NCBI GenBank assembly: GCA_020718945.1
Contig: DYRB01000246.1
Coordinates: forward strand, 1 to 5,300
DNA length: 5,300 bases
Reading direction: 5' to 3'
From: Lamprocystis purpurea
Lineage (GTDB): Bacteria; Pseudomonadota; Gammaproteobacteria; Chromatiales; Chromatiaceae
A program made the position numbers and the translations under genes. This document shows positions 1-4,031 of this stretch, in pieces (position 1 is the first letter of the stretch; each line of letters begins with the position of its first letter). The notes under the pieces were generated by a model. That model saw nothing but the letters and a program-made list of their open reading frames with translations, was not told where the DNA came from and did no database searches.

Positions 1-69
1 GTGGCACGCCAAGGGCGGACTGGCCCCCCTGTCACCGCCCTGCATGGGCGGACAGGAGGGCGAATCCCA

Positions 70-99
70 GGCAGGGGCGACTTAGGCAGAGGCGACTCA
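70..99. repeat. 15-base imperfect tandem repeat, two copies
   Basis: Copy one (70-84) reads GGCAGGGGCGACTTA and copy two (85-99) GGCAGAGGCGACTCA. They match at 13 of 15 positions and abut without a spacer. There are only two copies. The function is unknown, and a chance local duplication in GC-rich DNA is possible. Confidence 0.45.
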
Positions 100-118
100 A
101 GCATCTTCGACCGCGTCA

Positions 119-135
119 GGGACCGATCCGGTCCC
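119..135. repeat. perfect 7-bp inverted repeat (hairpin)
   Basis: GGGACCG (119-125) and CGGTCCC (129-135) are exact reverse complements around a 3-base ATC loop, forming a strong GC-rich stem-loop. No T-tract follows on either strand, so it is not a canonical intrinsic terminator. It lies just upstream of the putative promoter at 143-171 and could be the 3' end structure of a gene outside the window or a protein-binding dyad. Confidence 0.45.
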
Positions 136-142
136 GGGTCCA

Positions 143-171
143 TTGCCGCAGCGCGCGGCTGCGCTTATGCT
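143..171 (+). promoter_or_regulatory. putative sigma-70 promoter of the small membrane-protein gene
   Basis: A TTGCCG -35-like box (143-148; 4 of 6 to TTGACA) is followed after 17 bases by a TATGCT -10-like box (166-171; 4 of 6 to TATAAT). Transcription would start near 178 and leave a leader of about 58 bases before the ATG at 236. Spacing is ideal but the boxes are only moderate matches, so this is an inference. Confidence 0.3.
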
Positions 172-235
172 GTCGGGGCCATGCGCCACGGGCACAACGC
201 CAGGCGGCGCCCCACCCCAGCCCGAGGACCCGAGC

Positions 236-595
236 ATGACGGTGTGTAAAGACGTCAAGGCATTCTCCCGCACCCACGAGCGGATCGCGGATTTCTTCTC
301 CCTCCTGGCCGTGGCCCTGCTGTTCGCCTCGATCTGGGCCATCACCCGGTACTACCAGGCCGTCTCGGTTTGGCTCCTGCACGACGTCCTGCTCAACGGG
401 GCCATCCTGGTGACAGTGGTAGTGGTGGATGTCCTGCTCATCTTCGGCCTGCTCGCAGTGGGTTCGTCCCGCTTCGGCGACGAGAACGAGCGCTGCTTCG
501 GGACCTTCCGCGGCCGCCGCAACCACTCCGGTTCCGACGGCATCTTCTCCACCTGGCTCAGTCACATGGAGAACGTCAGCAAGAAGCACCGCTGA
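236..595 (+). CDS. small two-helix membrane protein of unknown function
   Basis: This encodes a 119-residue protein that I do not recognise. Two hydrophobic segments, roughly residues 19-38 and 50-76, should form a helical hairpin in the inner membrane. The N-terminal 18 residues and the C-terminal tail (RGRR near 92-95, KKHR at the end) are polar and basic, so by the positive-inside rule both ends are predicted to be cytoplasmic. There is no signal-peptidase site and no catalytic motif. The ATG at 236 is chosen because GAGGA at 224-228 lies 7 bases upstream. A TTG at 143 in the same frame would add 31 low-complexity residues, has no ribosome binding site and lies inside the putative -35 box. 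The gene converges on the degraded GGDEF/EAL gene, whose end lies 12 bases away, with no clear terminator between them. The strong ribosome binding site and the helices support a real gene; no function can be assigned. Confidence 0.75.
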   Translation: MTVCKDVKAFSRTHERIADFFSLLAVALLFASIWAITRYYQAVSVWLLHDVLLNGAILVTVVVVDVLLIFGLLAVGSSRFGDENERCFGTFRGRRNHSGSDGIFSTWLSHMENVSKKHR

Positions 596-607
596 CCGCG
601 CAACGGA

Positions 608-1708
608 TCAGCGGATCGGGTCCCCAGAAACGACGCCCGGGGCCTGGTCTCCTGCGGCCTCTGTTCCCACATCCGCCACTGCGTCGCCGCGCCCCAGGGC
701 CCCGGAGTCGCGCAGTTGCGAGGCCGGCCCCGGCAGCCGGAAGGACCGGCCCTGGGCCTGTTCGCACCCCTCGGCCCGCAGCAGCGCTGCCTGCTCGTCG
801 GTCTCCGCCCCCTCGGCCACGATGGCGAACCCGAGATGGTGCCCCAGCGCTATCACCGCCCGGGCAATGACCCTGTCGTCATGCGCGCTGATCGGTCCAG
901 GCCCGGGCCTGGGCACAGGCAGTGCGCAGGACCCAGTCGCCGAGGGGCAGGATCTGGCCGGTCTCCTCGGCCAGGGGGATGAAGTCGCGTGCCGGGAGTA
1001 TGCCGCGACTGGGGTGGCGCCAGCGCACCAATGCCAGCGGAAGGTCCCGCGGCCCGCGGCCTTGGCCCGGTACATGGCCGCATCGGCGTTCTGCAACAGG
1101 GCAGTGATGGTCTCGCCGTCCTCCGGGAATCGGGCTATGCCGGTACTGGCCCCGATGAAAATGGGCTGTCCCTCGATGGGGAAGGGCCGCGCCAACGCCT
1201 GGCCGAGCTTGACGGCCACCAGGGCGCAGTCGTCATCCCCCTTGACCCCTTCCAGGATCACGGCGAATTCATCGCCGCCGATGCGCGCCACCGTGTCGCA
1301 CTCCCGCAGCACCCCGGCCAGGCGCTCGGCGGCCTGACGCAGGAGTTGGTCACCGGCGGGGTGTCCCAGGGTATCGTTGACCTGCTTGAAGCGGTCCAGG
1401 TCGAGGTATAGCACGGCGACTTGCTGGCCCTCGCGTCGCGCCCGTTCCAGGGCGTGAACCAGGCGGGCGTTGAACAGCAGACGGTTGGGCAGGTCGGTCA
1501 GGGGGTCGTGGTGGGCCAAACGCTCCAGCTCGGCCTGGGTACACTTCATGGCGCTGATGTCGGAGAACACCGCTACGAAATGGCTCAGGCGCCCGGCCTG
1601 ATCGCGCACCGAACTGACGGTGAGCCACTCCGGGTACACCTCGCCGCCCTTGCGGCGGTTCCAGACCTCGCCGCGCCAGTGCCCGTCAGTGAGGATGGCG
1701 TCCCACAT
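608..1708 (-). CDS. possible residual GGDEF protein, restarted after the internal stop
   Basis: This open frame of 366 codons begins at an ATG two codons after the TAG that interrupts the parent gene. It covers the second half of PAS-B (residues 1-55), a full GGDEF diguanylate cyclase domain (about 61-224), a frameshifted stretch (about 225-275) and an EAL C-terminal scrap (about 278-325, with VAEGAETDEQ and GCEQAQG). The GGDEF domain looks functional: LDLDRFK at 102-108 carries the first metal-binding Asp, RIGGDEF at 142-148 is the active-site loop, and RECD at 135-138 sits five residues before it as the product-inhibition site. The EAL scrap lacks every catalytic element and cannot hydrolyse c-di-GMP. 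If ribosomes restart or read through at the TAG, an active diguanylate cyclase could still be made. No good Shine-Dalgarno precedes this ATG. I rate it more likely part of a pseudogene than an expressed gene. Confidence 0.4.
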   Translation of the reverse strand: MWDAILTDGHWRGEVWNRRKGGEVYPEWLTVSSVRDQAGRLSHFVAVFSDISAMKCTQAELERLAHHDPLTDLPNRLLFNARLVHALERARREGQQVAVLYLDLDRFKQVNDTLGHPAGDQLLRQAAERLAGVLRECDTVARIGGDEFAVILEGVKGDDDCALVAVKLGQALARPFPIEGQPIFIGASTGIARFPEDGETITALLQNADAAMYRAKAAGRGTFRWHWCAGATPVAAYSRHATSSPWPRRPARSCPSATGSCALPVPRPGPGPISAHDDRVIARAVIALGHHLGFAIVAEGAETDEQAALLRAEGCEQAQGRSFRLPGPASQLRDSGALGRGDAVADVGTEAAGDQAPGVVSGDPIR

Positions 1709-1711
1709 GGC

Positions 1712-1714
1712 CTA
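1712..1714 (-). other. in-frame TAG within the second PAS domain
   Basis: On the minus strand the codons read TAC TAG GCC ATG. In the PAS family this region normally runs RHDxxFYQAMW, so TAG most simply arose from CAG (Gln) by one C-to-T change. PAS homology continues in the same frame on both sides, so this is a nonsense change and not a frameshift. No sign of amber recoding is visible, since the other frames in the window end with TGA or TAG. Confidence 0.8.
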
Positions 1715-2112
1715 GTAGAACTGGCGGTCGTGGCGCCCCGAGCGCAGGAGGGCCGGCGTCTGCCCCTGGACCTCGGCCTCGGTGTACCCGGTGATGTCGC
1801 AGAAGGCGCGGTTGACCGAGAGGATGCGGGTGGCCGCATCCGTGATCATGACCCCCTCGGCGGCGTTGTCGAAGACCACCGCGGTCTGGCGCAGGCGCTC
1901 ATCGGTCCGCTGCCGTTCAGTCAGGTCGGTGACGAAGGCCACCGCCGCACTGACCCGCCCCTCGCCGTCGCGCAGGGTCATGGCGTTGACCAGGGTGGGG
2001 ATGCGACGCCCGTCCCGATGCCGCAGGGCGATGTCGTAACTGCGTCGGTCGGCTTGCTCTATGCGGGCGCTCTGGCGCTTGAACAGGGACCGGCTCTCGT
2101 CATCGACGAAGG

Positions 2113-2505
2113 CATTTCCAGGGCGTCGAAGGGCTTGCGCAAGACCACCAGATCGCCCTCCAGCACCGCCGGGAGGCTCAGGGCGCCCGCTTCCGCACGC
2201 AGGCACAGGACCAAGTGGAGAGACGGATCGACCCCGCGCGGGGCCACCGCCGTGTGAATGCCGCTGGTATCGGGGCCGCTCTCCAGGACGACCAGGGCCA
2301 GATGAAAGGGCCGCGCGCGGGCGCGCGCCGAGGCGGCGCAGGCCAGCCCCCCCTGGCCTCGATTGACCGTCACTAGGTCGAATCCGGGCCGGACCAAGGC
2401 CGCCTCCGGGTCCGGCCTGGGCGGCTGGAACAGACCACGGTAAAGGCCCAGAACGTCCGGCTCCGGGTCGACGATCAGGATCCGGTATTGGAGTTCTTCT
2501 TGCAT
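2113..2505 (-). pseudogene. degenerate receiver domain at the N-terminus of the broken gene
   Basis: Frame from ATG 2505, about 131 residues. The first strand ILIVDPEPDVL (residues 9-19) fits the usual ILIVDDEPDVL with the second acidic-pocket Asp changed to Pro. The strand that normally ends in the phospho-acceptor Asp reads HLALVVLES (68-76), with Val at that place. The conserved Thr/Ser strand (LVLCLRAE, 98-105) lacks the Thr. The KPF near the end (124-126) is kept. The domain therefore could not be phosphorylated in the normal way. Beyond residue 131 the frame carries on as unrelated sequence, while the PAS sequence resumes in another frame beginning near 2119. Confidence 0.7.
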
Positions 2506-2625
2506 TGCCTCTGGTCCTGACACGGGCGGGTCCGCCACAAGCCGGGGCAGGCGCCGCTGCCTCCCCCGACCCGACTGGGATCGTGACTACCTTTAAGGGG
2601 CTACAGGTGCAGGCCAATCCCGTCC

Positions 2626-2640
2626 GCAACCGAGGTTCCA
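2626..2640 (-). promoter_or_regulatory. possible sigma-54 (-24/-12) promoter element
   Basis: Read on the minus strand the sequence is TGGAACCTCGGTTGC. It has GG and GC at the required 10-base separation and matches TGGCACG-N4-TTGC at 9 of 11 defined positions. It points towards the broken gene, giving a leader of about 110 bases. No activator binding site was identified, and a chance match in GC-rich DNA is quite possible. Confidence 0.25.
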
Positions 2641-2724
2641 ACACCGGGTGCAACGCCATGAACGCTCTGTTCTCCGAAAGTCAGATTCCACCAGATCCGT
2701 GCAGCGTAGCGCCAGGGGGGCCGC

Positions 2725-2739
2725 GCCGACCCAGTCGGC
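2725..2739. repeat. perfect 6-bp inverted repeat in the intergenic region
   Basis: GCCGAC (2725-2730) and GTCGGC (2734-2739) are exact reverse complements around a CCA loop. There is no T-tract, so it is not a classic terminator. It may be an operator-like dyad or simply a GC-rich stem-loop. Confidence 0.4.
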
Positions 2740-2856
2740 ACCGCAGACAAGGGTAACCCCACCACCGGGCGGGGCGGCAGTCTGCACCAGGGCCGTGCGA
2801 CCGGGACCCTGCCTGCAAGAAACGGGGACCTGGGCCCCCTCTCCCGCACGCGGCGC

Positions 2857-2885
2857 TTTTCTTCGACAATACCTTGACCTATCAT
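2857..2885 (+). promoter_or_regulatory. putative promoter of the HD-GYP gene
   Basis: TATCAT at 2880-2885 matches the -10 consensus at 5 of 6 positions and lies in the most AT-rich part of the intergenic region. Seventeen bases upstream, TTTTCT (2857-2862) is only a weak -35, so the promoter would need an activator or be weak. Transcription would start near 2892 and leave a leader of about 57 bases. The -10 overlaps the dyad at 2878-2900. Confidence 0.35.
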
Positions 2886-2900
2886 CCCGTCTGCGATAGG
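2878..2900. promoter_or_regulatory. candidate operator dyad over the -10 box
   Basis: CCTATC (2878-2883) and GATAGG (2895-2900) are perfect inverted half-sites separated by 11 bases, centre to centre 17 bases. That geometry suits a dimeric DNA-binding protein contacting adjacent major grooves. The left half overlaps the TATCAT -10-like box, so a bound protein would probably repress. The regulator is unknown and no DNA-binding protein is encoded in the window. Confidence 0.35.
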
Positions 2901-2914
2901 CCGCCAGTCGGCGG
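2901..2914 (+). repeat. 5-bp hairpin in the leader of the HD-GYP gene
   Basis: CCGCC (2901-2905) pairs with GGCGG (2910-2914) around an AGTC loop. It directly follows the dyad and lies about 25 bases upstream of the ribosome binding site, so it does not hide the site in this fold. No known riboswitch, including c-di-GMP types I and II, is recognised in the leader. Confidence 0.3.
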
Positions 2915-2939
2915 GACTTCCCTGGACGACCAGCCGAAT

Positions 2940-2943
2940 GAGG
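2940..2943 (+). promoter_or_regulatory. ribosome binding site that fixes the GTG start at 2949
   Basis: GAGG at 2940-2943 lies 5 bases upstream of the GTG at 2949. That start gives a protein beginning MASVIVIDDQ, the normal receiver N-terminus. The same frame is open back to a TTG at 2874, but that start has no ribosome binding site and would place the dyad inside the coding region. Confidence 0.6.
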
Positions 2944-2948
2944 CACCC

Positions 2949-4031
2949 GTGGCGAGCGTTATCGTTATCGACGACCAATCCGTCAGCCGCATGATCCTGT
3001 CGGAGCTGGTGCGCTCGATTGCCGACAACATCCAGGTCGAGGCATTCGCCGATCCGATCCTGGCCTTGGACTGGGTCCACGCCCACGGCGTCGATCTGGT
3101 CCTGACGGATTTCAAAATGCCGCACATGGACGGCGTGGAGTTCACCCGCTGGCTGCGCCAGATACCCGCCTGCGCCGACGTCCCCTTGGTGGTGATCACC
3201 TGCGTCAACGACAAGGCGGTGCGCTACCGGGCCCTGGAAGCTGGGGCCACGGACTTCCTGTCCAAGCCCATCGACCACTTTGAGTGCCGCGCCCGCTGCC
3301 GCAATCTGCTTAAACTGCGCGAACAGCAGGCCCAGGTGCGGGACCGCGCCCGCTGGCTGGAGGAAGAGGTCCGGGCAACCACCCTGACCATGCAGTTGCG
3401 GGAGAAGGAGACCCTGTTCCGCCTGGCGCGGGCCGGTGAGTATCGCGACGAAGACACCGGCAACCATGTCCTGCGGGTAGCGCGCTACGCCCGCCTGATC
3501 GCCGAAGCCCTGGGCTTCGACCCACAGCAGGCCGAGATCTTGGAACATGCAGCCCCGATGCACGACATCGGCAAGATCGGCATCCCCGACCGTATCCTGC
3601 TCAAGCCGGATCGGCTTACCCGCGACGAGTGGGAGATCATGAAGACCCACTCGCGCATCGGCTACGAGATCCTCCATGACAGTCCGTCGCAGTTCCTGCG
3701 CATGGGGGCAACCATCGCCCACGCCCATCACGAGCGCCATGATGGGTCCGGATACCCCCAGGGTCTGGCCGGCGATGCCATCCCCCTGGAGGCCCGCGTC
3801 ACCGCCGTAGCCGATGTGTTCGATGCCCTGTGCGCCCCCCGCCCTTACAAGCGACCCTGGTCGCTGGACGATGCGGCGGACTACCTCTTCGGCGAACGCG
3901 GCCGTCAGTTCGACGGCAACTGCGTCGAAGCCTTCCTCGCCAACCGGTCCCACGTCGAAGCCATTGCCCAGGAACTGGCCGACGTGACCTCTGCCCCGGA
4001 GCCCCTGCGCCATGGCCGGTCCCACGCCTAG
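2949..4031 (+). CDS. RpfG-type response regulator, c-di-GMP phosphodiesterase (REC-HD-GYP)
   Basis: This 360-residue cytoplasmic response regulator is predicted to hydrolyse c-di-GMP to pGpG and/or GMP when activated by phosphorylation. The N-terminal receiver (about 3-120) has acidic residues D8 and D9, phospho-acceptor D54 in VLTDFKMPHMDG, T84 and K106 in SKP, all intact. A helical, charged linker (about 121-160) leads to the HD-GYP domain (about 161-345). Its metal and substrate residues are present: H173 in GNHVLRVARYARLI, HDIGK at 205-209, H234, HAHHERHDGSGYP at 258-270 including the GYP signature, and D289 in ADVFDAL. The length and order match RpfG, the output partner of the hybrid kinase RpfC. 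The next gene overlaps its end by 20 bases and resembles the receiver/Hpt part of such a kinase. No kinase able to phosphorylate D54 is visible in the window. It is a strong family call; biofilm, motility or virulence roles known for RpfG elsewhere are not shown here. Confidence 0.93.
   Translation: MASVIVIDDQSVSRMILSELVRSIADNIQVEAFADPILALDWVHAHGVDLVLTDFKMPHMDGVEFTRWLRQIPACADVPLVVITCVNDKAVRYRALEAGATDFLSKPIDHFECRARCRNLLKLREQQAQVRDRARWLEEEVRATTLTMQLREKETLFRLARAGEYRDEDTGNHVLRVARYARLIAEALGFDPQQAEILEHAAPMHDIGKIGIPDRILLKPDRLTRDEWEIMKTHSRIGYEILHDSPSQFLRMGATIAHAHHERHDGSGYPQGLAGDAIPLEARVTAVADVFDALCAPRPYKRPWSLDDAADYLFGERGRQFDGNCVEAFLANRSHVEAIAQELADVTSAPEPLRHGRSHA

Larger units (their letters stand above)
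1..235. other. upstream region with no recognisable gene
   Basis: I see no convincing coding sequence here. One frame stays open from base 1 to 249, but it reads as low-complexity Arg/Gly/Pro-rich peptide with no domain and no ribosome binding site, as expected by chance at this GC content. The stretch holds a 15-base imperfect tandem repeat (70-99), the octamer GGGCGGAC twice (13-20 and 46-53), a perfect 7-bp hairpin (119-135) and a plausible sigma-70 promoter (143-171) for the small membrane-protein gene that follows. A gene ending before the window could have its 3' flank here. Confidence 0.5.
608..2505 (-). pseudogene. degraded REC-PAS-PAS-GGDEF-EAL c-di-GMP signalling gene
   Basis: This is the remnant of a gene for a multidomain c-di-GMP turnover protein. 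From the ATG at 2505 (AGAGG a few bases upstream) it reads: a receiver (about 2505-2113), the C-terminal part of a first PAS domain (about 2119-1894), a second PAS (about 1885-1552), a complete GGDEF domain (about 1528-1037), then two pieces of an EAL domain (about 1037-882 and 880-735). Four lesions are visible. REC and PAS-A are joined out of frame near 2113-2119, with the PAS N-terminus missing. A TAG at 1712-1714 interrupts PAS-B where relatives, as I recall them, have Gln. About 50-60 residues are missing at about 1037, including the Glu of the EAL motif. The middle of the EAL domain, which normally carries the ELEITES and DDFGTGYSSL regions, is gone at about 880-900. The receiver also lacks its phospho-acceptor Asp. 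The remaining 1.9 kb is several hundred bases shorter than expected for this architecture. Deletions this large are not sequencing slips, although the TAG alone could be. Confidence 0.85.
2506..2948. other. 443-base divergent intergenic region
   Basis: This separates the start of the broken minus-strand gene from the HD-GYP gene. No frame on either strand gives a recognisable protein, and the translated frames are Arg/Pro/Gly-rich. It contains a possible sigma-54 element directed at the minus-strand gene (2626-2640), a perfect 6-bp hairpin (2725-2739), a -10-like TATCAT (2880-2885) inside a 23-bp dyad (2878-2900), and a second hairpin (2901-2914) before the ribosome binding site of the HD-GYP gene. 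It is long for a bacterial intergenic gap and might hold further decayed sequence. Confidence 0.5.

Noticed and set aside
143..235. TTG at 143 as the start of the small membrane protein
   Set aside because: It has no ribosome binding site, would add 31 low-complexity residues and lies in the putative -35 box. The ATG at 236 has GAGGA 7 bases upstream.
596..680. Intrinsic terminator between the convergent genes
   Set aside because: Only short self-complementary GATC and GGGCC-like runs are present, with no stable stem followed by a T-tract on either strand.
429..1337. 302-codon open frame on the plus strand
   Set aside because: It crosses the end of the membrane-protein gene and lies opposite the GGDEF/EAL homology. 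The translation is Ser/Ala/Arg-rich with no domain or ribosome binding site.
1421..2257. 278-codon open frame on the plus strand
   Set aside because: It lies opposite recognisable GGDEF, PAS and REC sequence, and its own translation shows no motif.
2874..2948. TTG at 2874 as the start of the HD-GYP protein
   Set aside because: The 25 added residues are not receiver-like and there is no ribosome binding site. The GTG at 2949 has GAGG 5 bases upstream and gives a normal receiver N-terminus.
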